Part shown: positions 55,710 through 64,000 of the stretch, one piece after another
Layout of the letters: each line of letters begins with the position of its first letter
Numbering within the stretch: the stretch's first letter is position 1
Assembly (NCBI RefSeq): GCF_000331245.1
Contig: NZ_ANFZ01000002.1
Coordinates: forward strand, 196,001 to 260,000
Origin: Blastomonas sp. AAP53
GTDB taxonomy: Bacteria; Pseudomonadota; Alphaproteobacteria; Sphingomonadales; Sphingomonadaceae
Length of the DNA stretch: 64,000 nt
Reading direction: 5' to 3'
Notes under the pieces: model-generated
Database searches by the model: none
What the model was told of the DNA's origin: nothing
The model's input: the letters and a program-made list of their open reading frames with translations, nothing else
Position numbers and translations under genes: made by a program

Positions 55710-55919
55710 ATGAACCTGCCCTATATCGGAAGCCGCGAAGCCTATGACGATGCCTGCCTGCTGCTGTCGCGCTTTGGCGAGACCGCCGGCATCGAGGCCT
55801 CCGACCGGGCAGAAGCGGCACGGGCGCGCGGCAACCACATCCATTTCTGCCACTGGCGCCAGATCGAACGGCTGCTGGTGATCCTGTCGATCGACCAGAG
55901 TATTGGGACGATTCACTGA
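55710..55919 (+). CDS. Small protein, unknown
   Basis: The 69-residue product is helical and charged, with Asp-Asp-Ala-Cys-Leu-Leu-Leu-Ser-Arg-Phe-Gly near the start and His-Ile-His-Phe-Cys-His-Trp-Arg-Gln-Ile-Glu later. The His/Cys cluster could bind metal, which is a guess. The longer open frame upstream is not supported. Confidence 0.55.
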   Translation: MNLPYIGSREAYDDACLLLSRFGETAGIEASDRAEAARARGNHIHFCHWRQIERLLVILSIDQSIGTIH

Positions 55920-55931
55920 GGGGCGGGCTGA

Positions 55932-56204
55932 TCAGCCGGATGACTTCTGTCTGACAGAAGACAAAATGAGCACAAGCACCCCGGCCACGATTAAGCCCAC
56001 CGAGATCCAGCCAAGCACCGCTGCTTGGCCGGTCAGTTGGTAAGAGCAGTCAAAAGCGCAAGCTGGCGGGCCATCGGGGTTTGCTGCCCTCCCACTATTG
56101 ATCAACACCCAATTCTGCGCTTCCATTGAATGAGCATGGTCACGGATCAGGAAACCAATTCCTATGGCCAGAGTGCCAATCAAAGACCGCCAGTATCTTT
56201 TCAT
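55932..56204 (-). CDS. Two-helix membrane protein, AT-richer
   Basis: The 90-residue product has hydrophobic segments near residues 7-24 and 60-82 and two Cys in Ala-Cys-Ala-Phe-Asp-Cys between them. Base composition is visibly less GC-rich than its neighbours, so it may be an acquired gene. ATG 56204 is chosen; the frame is open 51 nt further. No family recognised. Confidence 0.5.
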   Translation of the reverse strand: MKRYWRSLIGTLAIGIGFLIRDHAHSMEAQNWVLINSGRAANPDGPPACAFDCSYQLTGQAAVLGWISVGLIVAGVLVLILSSVRQKSSG

Positions 56205-56268
56205 TCTCTGACAATAGCGGGTGCGGGGCAGGGTACAATGCTGCTGACGCGCCATGAATCCTCAAAAC

Positions 56269-56287
56269 CCCGCTCAGCCTGAGCGGG
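56269..56287. other. Small hairpin after recF
   Basis: CCCGCTCA/TGAGCGGG, 8-bp stem with a 3-nt loop, between the recF end and the start of the small membrane gene. There is no T-run; it may be a weak terminator. Confidence 0.35.
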
Positions 56288-56331
56288 AGTGGTATGGCGT
56301 TGCAGATAGAGCCGGACCTGAGGCTTGAGCC

Positions 56332-57426
56332 TTATGCACCCATCCCAACCGCCGTCACCATCCCACCGCTGACGCTCCAGTCGGCGCGGCCGGTCAGCGG
56401 CACGTCATCGAACAGGCTCGCATCGGTCCCCGTCATCCATACCTGGCCTGAACGCTCGGCCAGCTGCTCGTAGAGCGCGGCGCGGCGTGCGGGGTCGAGG
56501 TGGGCGGCGACCTCGTCGAGCAGCAGGATCAGGCGGCTGCCCCGCCGCTCGGCGACCAGATCGGCATGCGCCAGGATGATCGCGATCAGCATCGCCTTCT
56601 GCTCGCCGGTCGAACACAAAGCCGCTGGCTGGCCCTTCTGCCGCATCGTCACGACGAGGTCGTCGCGGTGCGGGCCTGCGAGCGCGCGGCCCGCCGCCCG
56701 GTCGCGCGATCGGCCCGCCTTCAGCGCAGCGGCCAGCGCGCCGGCCTCGGTCGGCCCCTTGCGCTCCAGCGCCAGCGATGGCTGCGCGAACGGCCCGGCT
56801 TCCAGCACGCCGATCTGCGCATCGAGCGCCAGCAACGTATCGCCGCGCGCCTCGGCCAGCGCCGCGCCATGCTCTGCCATCCGCATTTCCAGCGCGTCGA
56901 TCCAGCCCGGATCGACCGGGCGTTCGGCGCCGAGCAGCCGGTTGCGCTCGCGCATTGCGGCCTCATAGCGCGCGGCATGGCGGGCGTGCGCAGGGTAGAG
57001 CGCCAGCACCAGCCGGTCGAGGAACCGCCGCCTGCCGCCCGCGCTTTCCAGAAACAACCGGTCCATCGCCGGAGTCAGCCAGACGACTGCGAGCCAATCG
57101 GCCAGGCTCGTCGCCGCTGCCGCCGCGCCGTTGACGCGCACCTGCCGCCGCGACGGTGCATCCGCATTCGTCCCGGTGCCGATCCGCACTTCGTCGTCCA
57201 TCAGGGCCGCAGCGATGGCAAAGCCGCCCGGCCCCTGCTGGCGCGCCATCTGTTCGATTCCGGCGCGGCGCATGCCCCGCCCCGGCGCGAGCAGTGAGAT
57301 CGCCTCGAGGATGTTCGTCTTGCCCGCGCCATTGTCGCCCCAGATCACGTTGAACCGCGCGCCCGCCGTGATGCGGCTTTCGGCATGGTTGCGAAACTGG
57401 GTGAGGGAGAGGGTGGAGAGCGCCAT
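56332..57426 (-). CDS. recF: DNA replication and repair protein RecF
   Basis: The 364-residue SMC-like ATPase loads RecA at gaps. It has Walker A Gly-Asp-Asn-Gly-Ala-Gly-Lys-Thr-Asn (about residue 33), the Gly-Glu-Gln-Lys-Ala signature and Walker B [11 protein letters not shown] near the C-terminus. ATG 57426 gives the usual N-terminus; the frame is open to 57468. It is not next to dnaN or gyrB here, unlike in many bacteria. Confidence 0.94.
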   Translation of the reverse strand: MALSTLSLTQFRNHAESRITAGARFNVIWGDNGAGKTNILEAISLLAPGRGMRRAGIEQMARQQGPGGFAIAAALMDDEVRIGTGTNADAPSRRQVRVNGAAAAATSLADWLAVVWLTPAMDRLFLESAGGRRRFLDRLVLALYPAHARHAARYEAAMRERNRLLGAERPVDPGWIDALEMRMAEHGAALAEARGDTLLALDAQIGVLEAGPFAQPSLALERKGPTEAGALAAALKAGRSRDRAAGRALAGPHRDDLVVTMRQKGQPAALCSTGEQKAMLIAIILAHADLVAERRGSRLILLLDEVAAHLDPARRAALYEQLAERSGQVWMTGTDASLFDDVPLTGRADWSVSGGMVTAVGMGA

Positions 57427-57681
57427 CTGGCCGAGGCTATAGCGCCTTGCGCAGGCGACCGCGCGCAAAATCGCATAGAGCTCGCACAGCGAGCCAGCGG
57501 CGATCCCAATGAATCGTGAATAATCCTAAAACTTCGCATTCAGCTGGCGGCAAGAATTGCGTCATCGTGTATAGTGCGTTGAAATTGCGTGGTTTTTCAG
57601 TTTGGCACGCCCCGTGCAGTGCATCTGGCATCTCCGGACGGACAGCCCGAACGGACCCAGACACACTGAAAGGAAACCCTC

Positions 57682-57810
57682 ATGTTCTCGATCTCGACCT
57701 TCAACACCAACATGATCGCTGCCATCTGCGCACTGGCCACCTCGGCACTTTTCATCGGCCTGAGCGTAGGTCCTGCTGAAATCGGCACGATGTCGGCGAT
57801 GATCGTCTGA
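57682..57810 (+). CDS. 42-aa membrane peptide before pspC
   Basis: A short frame opens with ATG 57682 behind AAAGGAAA and ends with TGA 57810. The peptide has one hydrophobic stretch (about residues 10-28) and an Asn-Met-Ile-Ala-Ala start. It lies 44 nt before the PspC-domain gene and is probably its partner in one message. Confidence 0.6.
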   Translation: MFSISTFNTNMIAAICALATSALFIGLSVGPAEIGTMSAMIV

Positions 57811-57854
57811 TCGCCGGACGCATCGTTCACCCCCAGGTTTTAAGGGAAACCCAC

Positions 57855-58043
57855 ATGAAGAACCGCGCATTTCATCTCGACAAGTCGAACGGCAAGCTGA
57901 TGGGCGTCTGCTCGGGCATCGCCAACTATTTCGACTGGGATGCCAACCTGATCCGCATCGCCTTCGTGCTCGCCGCTTTCTTCGGCATTGGCGCACCGGT
58001 GCTCGTCTATCTGATCATCGGCCTCGTCGCCTCCGACCGCTGA
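57855..58043 (+). CDS. PspC-domain protein
   Basis: The 62-residue protein matches the PspC domain: Lys-Leu-Met-Gly-Val-Cys-Ser-Gly-Ile-Ala-Asn-Tyr-Phe and a hydrophobic segment after it. PspC domains in short proteins are linked to envelope stress responses. It carries nothing else. Confidence 0.85.
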   Translation: MKNRAFHLDKSNGKLMGVCSGIANYFDWDANLIRIAFVLAAFFGIGAPVLVYLIIGLVASDR

Positions 58044-58065
58044 CAGGAGCGCAGCCTATGCAGCG

Positions 58066-58818
58066 TCAGACACGGGTGCTGAACGGCGTGAAATCGGTGG
58101 CGGTATCGAACACCTCCACACCTTCGCGCCGTTTCAGCCACCCGACCACCGCATAGGTCACAGGCGTCAGCACCACCTCCCAGCTGACCTTGAGCAGCCA
58201 GTTGGTGATCATCACAGTGATGACCTGCGACGTCTCCCATTCGCCATAGAACGCGAGCGGATAGAAGATCAGGCTGTCGACGCCCTGGCCGACAATCGTC
58301 GAGCCGATCGTGCGGGTCCACAGCATCTTGCCCTTCGTCCACACCTTCATCCGCGCCATCACATAGCTGTTGACGAACTCGCCCGCCCAGAAGGCGACGA
58401 TCGAGGCGAAGACGATGCGCGGGACCTGGCCGAACACCGATTCATACGCCCCCTGGCCATCCCATCCGTCGGCGGGTGGCAGGCTGACGACGACCCAGCT
58501 CATGAACGCCATGAACAGCAGCGCACCGAAGCCTGCCCAGATCACGCGGCGCGCGCGGGCATAGCCATAGATCTCGGTCAGCACGTCGCCGATGACATAG
58601 CCCAGCGGGAAGAACAAAATCCCCGCGCCATAGACCCATTGCTCGCCGCCGATGGTGATGAACGTCGGCTTGGCCGCGCCCAGCACGTTCGACAGCAGCA
58701 GCACGGTAACGAACGCCGCCATGACAAAGTCATAGTAGCGGAAGCGGTGCGTGGCGGGGTCGAAGCCGATGCCGGCGGGCGTGGCGGGGGCGGCGGGATC
58801 AGGGTGCGCGGGCTGCAT
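58066..58818 (-). CDS. yhhQ: Queuosine-precursor transporter (YhhQ family)
   Basis: The 250-residue inner-membrane protein has six to seven helices and the family segments Pro-Leu-Gly-Tyr-Val-Ile-Gly-Asp-Val-Leu-Thr-Glu-Ile-Tyr-Gly and Arg-Thr-Ile-Gly-Ser-Thr-Ile-Val-Gly-Gln-Gly-Val-Asp. YhhQ imports preQ0/preQ1 for tRNA queuosine. Confidence 0.88.
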   Translation of the reverse strand: MQPAHPDPAAPATPAGIGFDPATHRFRYYDFVMAAFVTVLLLSNVLGAAKPTFITIGGEQWVYGAGILFFPLGYVIGDVLTEIYGYARARRVIWAGFGALLFMAFMSWVVVSLPPADGWDGQGAYESVFGQVPRIVFASIVAFWAGEFVNSYVMARMKVWTKGKMLWTRTIGSTIVGQGVDSLIFYPLAFYGEWETSQVITVMITNWLLKVSWEVVLTPVTYAVVGWLKRREGVEVFDTATDFTPFSTRV

Positions 58819-58884
58819 AGACCATTGCCATATCGCGGTTTACAGCCCCGTGCAAAGCCCGCTATTGCCCCCACCACACGGCGC

Positions 58885-58961
58885 GCGCCCTTAGCTCAGC
58901 TGGATAGAGCGCGAGACTTCTAATCTTGAGGCCACAGGTTCGATTCCTGTAGGGCGCGCCA
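58885..58961 (+). tRNA. tRNA-Arg (UCU)
   Basis: A complete cloverleaf: acceptor GCGCCCT/AGGGCGC, D-arm with GGAT, anticodon loop CTTCTAA (TCT), T-arm TTCGATT, CCA encoded. 77 nt. Confidence 0.97.
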
Positions 58962-59064
58962 ATGACCCCAAGCCAGGGTTTCGCGGGGCGTAAAAATGCT
59001 ACTTCCCGCTGCACCACGGATGCTGCTAGGGGCATCGCTCCCATTTTAGACGGATTGGACGAAC

Positions 59065-59817
59065 GTGGCTTTTACGACGGTTAAGGTGCTGACGACGCAT
59101 CAGTGGAACAAGGGCTTGTTTTCCTTCACGGTCGAACGCCCGCCGTCATTCCGTTTCGTCACCGGACAGTTCGTCATGCTGGGCCTGATGATCAACGGCA
59201 AGCCGCTGGTGCGCGCCTATTCGGTGGCTTCGCCGATGTGGGACGAAACGCTCGAGTTTCTCAGCATCATCGTGCCCGATGGCCCGCTGACCAGCCACCT
59301 CTACAAGATCCAGCCCGGCGACGAGATCCTGCTGGGCGCCAAGCCCACCGGCACGCTGACGCTTGACGCGTTGCTGCCCGGCAAGCGGCTGCACCTGATC
59401 GGCACCGGCACCGGGCTTGCGCCGTGGATGTCGATCATCCGCGATCCCGATGCGTATGAGCGCTTCGAGCACATCACCGTACAGCACACTGTGCGCGACA
59501 TCCAGGATCTGGCCTATCGCGATCTTCTGGAATCGAAGTTGAAGGACGATCCGCTGGTCGCCGAAGAGGCCGCGCAGCAGCTGACCTATGACCAGTCGGT
59601 GACCAAGTGCCCGACCTGGACCGGCGAAAACCGCCGCATCACCACGCGCATCGCGTGCGGCGACTATCCGCTGAACCCCGAGACTGACCGCGTGATGCTG
59701 TGCGGCAGCATGGCGATGATCAAGGAAACCGGCGCGCTGCTCGAAAGCCTGGGCTTTGTCGAAGGCGCACAGTCGAACCCCGGCACGTACGTGCTCGAGC
59801 GCGCGTTCGTCGGCTGA
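59065..59817 (+). CDS. fpr: Ferredoxin-NADP reductase
   Basis: The 250-residue flavoprotein moves electrons between NADPH and ferredoxin or flavodoxin. FAD binding is shown by Arg-Ala-Tyr-Ser-Val-Ala-Ser-Pro, NADP binding by Gly-Thr-Gly-Thr-Gly-Leu-Ala-Pro-Trp and the C-terminal Cys-Gly-Ser-Met. It ends in Phe-Val-Gly. The start is GTG 59065. Confidence 0.95.
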   Translation: MAFTTVKVLTTHQWNKGLFSFTVERPPSFRFVTGQFVMLGLMINGKPLVRAYSVASPMWDETLEFLSIIVPDGPLTSHLYKIQPGDEILLGAKPTGTLTLDALLPGKRLHLIGTGTGLAPWMSIIRDPDAYERFEHITVQHTVRDIQDLAYRDLLESKLKDDPLVAEEAAQQLTYDQSVTKCPTWTGENRRITTRIACGDYPLNPETDRVMLCGSMAMIKETGALLESLGFVEGAQSNPGTYVLERAFVG

Positions 59818-59820
59818 CAA

Positions 59821-60255
59821 TCAGCTGCGGATGGCCTCCAGCGCCGTCCGCAGGTCTTGTGGCAGCGGCACCGGGCGGCGCGTGTCGCGGTCGACATAGA
59901 CGTGCGTGAAATGCCCGGCGGCGGCGGCTGCGTCCTCGTCATTGGCGAACAGCCCCACCGCATAGCGTACCGAGCTGGTGCCTATATGGTCGACGCGGAT
60001 TCCGGCGTGGATCGTGTCGGGAAAGGCGGTGGGCGCGAAATAGGCGCAGCCCGTTTCCACCACCAGCCCGATCACCGCGCCGCCATGAATGTCGAGCGCG
60101 CCTGCCTTGATCAGATATTCGTTCACGGCGGTGTCGAACCAGAAATAATAGACCGAATTGTTGACGTGGCCGTAAATGTCATTGTCCGACCAGCGCGTGC
60201 TGATCTGCGTGTACGCGGCGTATTGCGCGCGCGACGGGCGGGCGGGGCGGCTCAT
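59821..60255 (-). CDS. 4HBT-fold acyl-CoA thioesterase
   Basis: The 144-residue protein is a hotdog-fold thioesterase: [14 protein letters not shown] gives the catalytic Asp. It hydrolyses acyl-CoA. It follows the thiolase-like gene with a 4-nt overlap. Confidence 0.9.
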   Translation of the reverse strand: MSRPARPSRAQYAAYTQISTRWSDNDIYGHVNNSVYYFWFDTAVNEYLIKAGALDIHGGAVIGLVVETGCAYFAPTAFPDTIHAGIRVDHIGTSSVRYAVGLFANDEDAAAAAGHFTHVYVDRDTRRPVPLPQDLRTALEAIRS

Positions 60256-61796
60256 GCGCTCACCGTGAAGGCGTTGACTCCGTCTGCGTGGCGGATGGTG
60301 ATGGTGCGGCCGATGGGGTCGCGCGCGGGATCGATCAGCGCGGCAATCGCGCCTTCCTTGTCGGCATCATCGGGCCGCGCGACGATGCGGCCCTTGCCGG
60401 TACGTGCGATTACCACCGCGCGTGCGGGCCGGCCCTTGGCATAGCCCACGGTATAGCTTTCGATGGTGCCGGTCGCATCCTCCTCCAACCGCTCAGGCGA
60501 GGCCTGCGCATCGACCTCGGCCTGCATCGGGGCGTGATCGACCGGGGCCCAGCTTGCGGGCGCAGTGGTGCTGTAGATGCCGACCGCTTCCTTCGAAAGG
60601 AACCCGCCATTTGCGAGGACAAGGCCAAAGCTGCCGGGGTCGGCGCGCAGTGTCTCCACCATCGCGGCGATGCCGTGCATCGAGTAATTGTTGCCCGCGC
60701 CGCCCGAAAACGGCAGCCCGCCGGTAAGGGTGAGCGGCGTGGTGCGCGGATCGACGCCCAGGGTTTCAGCCGCCAGCAATACCGCGACCGGGAAGCAGCT
60801 GTAGATATCATAATGCGCGATAGCCTCGGGCGTCTTGCCCGCGCTGGCGAGCGCGCCTTCGAGCGCCACCTCGATCGCGCGCGACCGCGAAAGGTCGGCG
60901 CGCAGGCTGACCGGCTTGTCCATCGCCTCGCCGCTGCCGTGCAGGAACACCCATTGCGATTGCGGAACGCCCATTGCTGCGGCCTGGCCGACGCTGGTGA
61001 GGATGAGCGATGCGCCCTGGTTCACCGCATCCTGCGCGACATGCCATTTGAGATAGGGGTCGGCGACGGGATAATTGCTGTCCGATGGCGTGCCCAGATA
61101 CTGCGCGTCCATCGCCTTGGGGAACTGCGCATAGGGGTTGGTCGCGGCGACCGTGCTGAACCCGGCCCAGAGCTCGGACATGGCGGCGACATGCTCGGCG
61201 CGGGTCCGGCCCAGCCGGGCGCGCAGTGCGTGCTCGAACAGCGGGTACGTGAGGATCGGCGCGCCGATGCCGTTCCTGAGCTCGTGCCGGTCGAGCAGCA
61301 TCGGGCCCAGCCCGCGATCTTCCATCTCGCCGTCGATCGTCTCGGCCCAGTCGATGGCAACGCCCTTGCGCGCGGCGGTCTTGGCAGCGGCGATGGCTTC
61401 GGAGCCGGAGAGCAGAACGCATTTCACTTCGCCGGCATGGATCGCGGCGGCAAATTCATTGACCAAAGACTGCGGGCTCTGGCCGCCGACGATCGAATAG
61501 ATCGCGCGGGATGGCGCAGCGCCGATCCGGCGGGCAAGGCCCAAAGGCGGCTTGTCGCACCCTCCGGTGCCTTCGGGGACCATGCCCGGCGCGCTATCGG
61601 CAAAGTGGCGGACGACCGCGATCACGTCGATGGCGGCGCGCACTGCGTCGGCGGCTCCAGTATCGGCGAGCGCCGCCTCGCTGGCGCGCTGCATCAGCGA
61701 CTGCGGGCTGGGCACGGCGGCGGCATCGCTGCCGTCCCAATGATCGACCGCCTGGCCGACGCCGATCAGCACCGGGGTGTTGGGATCCAGGGTCAT
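60252..61796 (-). CDS. Thiolase-superfamily protein
   Basis: The 514-residue protein is annotated in relatives as acetyl-CoA acetyltransferase. It has the thiolase fold (Thr-Pro-Val-Leu-Ile-Gly-Val-Gly-Gln; Ser-Gly-Ser-Glu-Ala; Gly-Gly-Asn-Asn-Tyr-Ser-Met-His-Gly). At the place of the nucleophilic Cys one reads Gly-Gly-Gln-Ser-Pro-Gln-Ser, so the classical catalytic residue is missing. It may be a non-catalytic or divergent acyl-CoA protein. ATG 61796 is taken. Confidence 0.85.
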   Translation of the reverse strand: MTLDPNTPVLIGVGQAVDHWDGSDAAAVPSPQSLMQRASEAALADTGAADAVRAAIDVIAVVRHFADSAPGMVPEGTGGCDKPPLGLARRIGAAPSRAIYSIVGGQSPQSLVNEFAAAIHAGEVKCVLLSGSEAIAAAKTAARKGVAIDWAETIDGEMEDRGLGPMLLDRHELRNGIGAPILTYPLFEHALRARLGRTRAEHVAAMSELWAGFSTVAATNPYAQFPKAMDAQYLGTPSDSNYPVADPYLKWHVAQDAVNQGASLILTSVGQAAAMGVPQSQWVFLHGSGEAMDKPVSLRADLSRSRAIEVALEGALASAGKTPEAIAHYDIYSCFPVAVLLAAETLGVDPRTTPLTLTGGLPFSGGAGNNYSMHGIAAMVETLRADPGSFGLVLANGGFLSKEAVGIYSTTAPASWAPVDHAPMQAEVDAQASPERLEEDATGTIESYTVGYAKGRPARAVVIARTGKGRIVARPDDADKEGAIAALIDPARDPIGRTITIRHADGVNAFTVSA

Positions 61797-61883
61797 GGCA
61801 CGCTCTCCGTTATTGTTCTCGAGCGCTATCAAGCATGCGCTTTGCCCTTCCGCAAGCGGAAGCGGAAAAGCACCTCGCCTTGC

Positions 61884-62603
61884 TCAGAACCGTCCGTTGA
61901 TCCGGATCGTCATCGCTTCGCCCTGCTGGCGGAAACCGAGGGCGGAGAGCGCAGTTCCCGTGCTGGCTGCCAACCCGCCCAATCGGAAGTCGGCGGTGTA
62001 GCGACCGGTGCCGGCGATGCGGACATCCATCTGCTCCAGCCCCGACTGGCCCTTCAATGGCACCAGAAGGTCACCATCATCGCAGCGCAGATTGCCGCTG
62101 AGCCCGCGCTGGAGCGTCAGCCCGAACAGGCTCTGTTCGATGTTCGCTCGCACCACGCCTGATGCCTGCGCACAGCGTTGGCCAGTAAAGGCAATATCGA
62201 CCCCGTCCAGGCTGACGCTGCGCAGCGGCAGTGGCGCGAACAGATCGGCGGTGGCGATATCGCCGCTGGCATTGCGCATGGCGATGCTGTCGCCGCTGCG
62301 CGCGAGGTCAAAGGACAAAGGTGGCTGGCCGGGCGTATCGGCAGCGCGGGTCATCGCCAGCGCCAACTCGCCGCGCAGAACGCCACCGGGGGCGAGCCCT
62401 GCGTCCATATCTCCCAGGCTCAGCTTTCCGATCCTGAGGTCGCGTATCGTACCCGACCAGATGCTGCCTTCGACGCTGCGTGCGCTGACGCCGCCAGATC
62501 CAAGGCCCGCCATGTCGAATACGATCCGCAGCGGCAGCAACGCCAGCAGCGCGACGACCAGCGCCAGCGACACCAGCACGGCTCTCGTCATGCTTCGGCT
62601 CAT
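61884..62603 (-). CDS. gspN: Type II secretion protein N
   Basis: The 239-residue protein has one N-terminal membrane helix (about 8-28), then a beta-rich periplasmic domain with Gly-Ser-Ile-Trp-Ser-Gly typical of GspN. Part of the inner-membrane platform. Its start overlaps gspM by 4 nt. Confidence 0.85.
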   Translation of the reverse strand: MSRSMTRAVLVSLALVVALLALLPLRIVFDMAGLGSGGVSARSVEGSIWSGTIRDLRIGKLSLGDMDAGLAPGGVLRGELALAMTRAADTPGQPPLSFDLARSGDSIAMRNASGDIATADLFAPLPLRSVSLDGVDIAFTGQRCAQASGVVRANIEQSLFGLTLQRGLSGNLRCDDGDLLVPLKGQSGLEQMDVRIAGTGRYTADFRLGGLAASTGTALSALGFRQQGEAMTIRINGRF

Positions 62604-63079
62604 CCGCCGACCTTGATCAGCCGTGCGGAGACCGAGACGGTGCCATTGTCCATCCGGCGGATGACCAAAGTTTCTGGCACGACGCCGCGCCGCTCCAGAT
62701 CGGCGAGCCAGCCGAGGAACGCGGTGGAGCGCGCCGATCCGATCGCGATTTCGGCGCGGCCGGGGCCCTGCGCGGTGTTGCTGTCGAGCGTGAAGCCGCG
62801 CTCTGCCGCCTCGCTGGCCAGCAGCAGGTCAAGCGCCGCGATGGCAGCAGCAGGCCGCCTGTCGGCGGGCATCGAAAGCGCCTGCGCCTTGGCCTCGATC
62901 CGTCCGGCCTGCATCGTTGCCTCATGGAAGCGGCCTTTGGCGTCTGTGGCCATATCGTAGATCGGGCGGTAGATCAGGAAAAACCCGATGACGCCCGCAG
63001 CCAGCACGGCGGCGATGCCGACCAGCACCTGTTCGCGCCGCGACAGCGCGATGAACCAGTTTTTCGCCGCCTCGGTCAT
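62600..63079 (-). CDS. gspM: Type II secretion protein M
   Basis: The 159-residue protein has a membrane helix (about 20-40, after Ser-Arg-Arg-Glu-Gln) and a ferredoxin-like periplasmic domain as in GspM, which pairs with GspL. ATG 63079 overlaps the gspL stop by 4 nt. The longer open frame is spurious. Confidence 0.88.
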   Translation of the reverse strand: MTEAAKNWFIALSRREQVLVGIAAVLAAGVIGFFLIYRPIYDMATDAKGRFHEATMQAGRIEAKAQALSMPADRRPAAAIAALDLLLASEAAERGFTLDSNTAQGPGRAEIAIGSARSTAFLGWLADLERRGVVPETLVIRRMDNGTVSVSARLIKVGG

Positions 63080-64000
63080 GGTGCCAGCACCGTGATATCG
63101 GCGACTGCCTGCCCGGTGGCATCGCTGCGGTTGGCGGCGGTGACCTTGTAGCCGTTGTTCTGCAGTGCAATCAGCACCGTGTTCAGATCCTCGACGCGCG
63201 GGGCGGCAATCATCGCGCCGATGATCCCGCCAGGGCGGTAATCGGCTTGGCGGATGACGACACCGGGCACCGGCTGCATTGCCGACAGCAAGCCAGCGAG
63301 CGGGACGCTGGCGACCATGTTTCCGGCACCGCGTGCGGCGAGCTGCGCGTCGATCTGCTGTTCGGCTTGCGTCACATCGACCGCGCCGGGGACCAGCCGC
63401 TGGGCGCTGGCGAGTGCACGACGTTCGGCGAGGTCTGCGCCGAGGTAGTTCTTGGCGATCTCGGTCAACGGAATGGCAAGGCTGACGAGCAGCACCGCGC
63501 CGAGCAGCCATGCCAGCGTCCGTCCCTGGCCCGGCCCCAGCGCAAACAGGGGGGTGCGCCGTGCGAAGTCGCCCTGGCGCAGGTTGAGCGGTGGATCGGT
63601 CAGCACGGCGACCAGTGCGCCATCGCGCGCATCCTGATCGAGCTGTCGGGCTGTGCTGCCACCCAGCAGCAACGAGCTCAATGTCTCATCGGGCGGCAGC
63701 ACCAGATCGCCCAGCCTGTCCGCAGCCAGATCGCCGAAGGTGGCGCTGATGGCGTCATCGCTCGCGGGAAGCAACAGCCCGACGGGCACGATGATGTCGG
63801 GGTCGAGCCCGCGCAGGGCCAGTTCGGCAAGATGGTCGGCGAGCGTCGCGCGCGATATCGTCGCGCACAGCACGCGCATGCCGCTGCCCTCTGCTTTTCC
63901 CAGCGCACGGACCGCAACGAACACGTCGCCGCCAATGCTGAGATCAGCCGCGCGATAGCGGGCTGCGGCTTCGGCCTGCGCAGCGGTCATGTCACCCATG
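63076..64000 (-). CDS. gspL: Type II secretion protein L (5' end outside)
   Basis: At least 307 residues are visible: a cytoplasmic actin-like part, a membrane helix near residue 165-185 of the visible part (Leu-Ala-Trp-Leu-Leu-Gly-Ala-Val-Leu-Leu-Val-Ser), and a periplasmic ferredoxin-like domain. The frame is open at the right edge; Met 63999 reads as internal because GspL normally carries more N-terminal sequence. GspL anchors the GspE ATPase. Confidence 0.82.
   Translation of the reverse strand, partial: MGDMTAAQAEAAARYRAADLSIGGDVFVAVRALGKAEGSGMRVLCATISRATLADHLAELALRGLDPDIIVPVGLLLPASDDAISATFGDLAADRLGDLVLPPDETLSSLLLGGSTARQLDQDARDGALVAVLTDPPLNLRQGDFARRTPLFALGPGQGRTLAWLLGAVLLVSLAIPLTEIAKNYLGADLAERRALASAQRLVPGAVDVTQAEQQIDAQLAARGAGNMVASVPLAGLLSAMQPVPGVVIRQADYRPGGIIGAMIAAPRVEDLNTVLIALQNNGYKVTAANRSDATGQAVADITVLAP

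Noticed and set aside
61847-61862. Perfect 16-nt palindrome CTTCCGCAAGCGGAAG between the thiolase and gspN genes
   Set aside because: The loop would be only 2 nt and there is no T-run; it may be chance in GC-rich DNA, so I did not list it as a regulator site.

Overview
The window is a GC-rich chromosomal segment that reads as an alphaproteobacterium of the order Sphingomonadales, probably Sphingomonadaceae. This rests on several things together: an EcfG/NepR general stress response pair, a PopZ-like DUF2497 gene near valS, a CC_3452-type small protein, a cobalamin methionine synthase encoded as two polypeptides, a type II secretion tail in the order L-M-N, and several inverted-repeat intergenic elements. 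I see no integrase, transposase, phage or CRISPR signature; most of the window is ordinary chromosomal core with a few accessory spots.

Layout. 1-1135: the end of an Ala-rich protein, a repeat with a terminator, and two membrane proteins. 1165-5792 (minus): a tightly spaced run of six genes (DUF3617 lipoprotein, serine hydrolase, VOC protein, M20 amidohydrolase, HNH protein, LysE exporter). 5927-9378: uvrB, a HigBA-type toxin-antitoxin pair, and a small secreted protein. 9385-14961: DsbD-like reductase, CNNM/CBS transporter, beta-helix protein, cation:proton antiporter. 15042-20849: a methionine/SAM-cycle operon, made of an ArsR-methyltransferase fusion regulator, metF and the two metH halves, joined by 4-nt overlaps and preceded by a perfect 28-bp palindrome. 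21079-24304: two small lipoproteins, kynA, ubiA and an XRE regulator. 24569-28592: a small protein, a NUDIX hydrolase and a stress island (DUF1328, entericidin, ecfG, nepR, dps). 28657-36323: a probable metal-uptake cluster (DUF2946, TonB receptor, PepSY protein), a secreted protein and a large metalloprotease.

36346-46047: DUF188 protein, tRNA-Cys, Pcm-like methyltransferase, TolC, DUF2497, S9 peptidase, valS, DUF2254. 46101-58818: an inverted repeat, UvrD-type helicase, the RelA/SpoT enzyme, a CC_3452 protein, HxlR and LacI regulators, a DUF2807-methyltransferase-DUF2807 cluster, several small proteins, recF, PspC and a queuosine-precursor transporter. 58885-64000: tRNA-Arg, ferredoxin-NADP reductase, thioesterase plus thiolase-like protein, and gspL-M-N running off the right edge.

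Two parts look most coherent as systems. In the methionine operon a regulator carrying its own methyltransferase-fold domain sits directly behind a perfect palindrome and controls, by inference, re-methylation of homocysteine. In the stress island the sigma factor, its anti-sigma factor and likely target genes (DUF1328, entericidin, dps) lie within 2.5 kb, and four starts have an EcfG-like promoter with the same 16-nt spacer. The order ecfG then nepR is the reverse of the usual one, and no phyR is visible.
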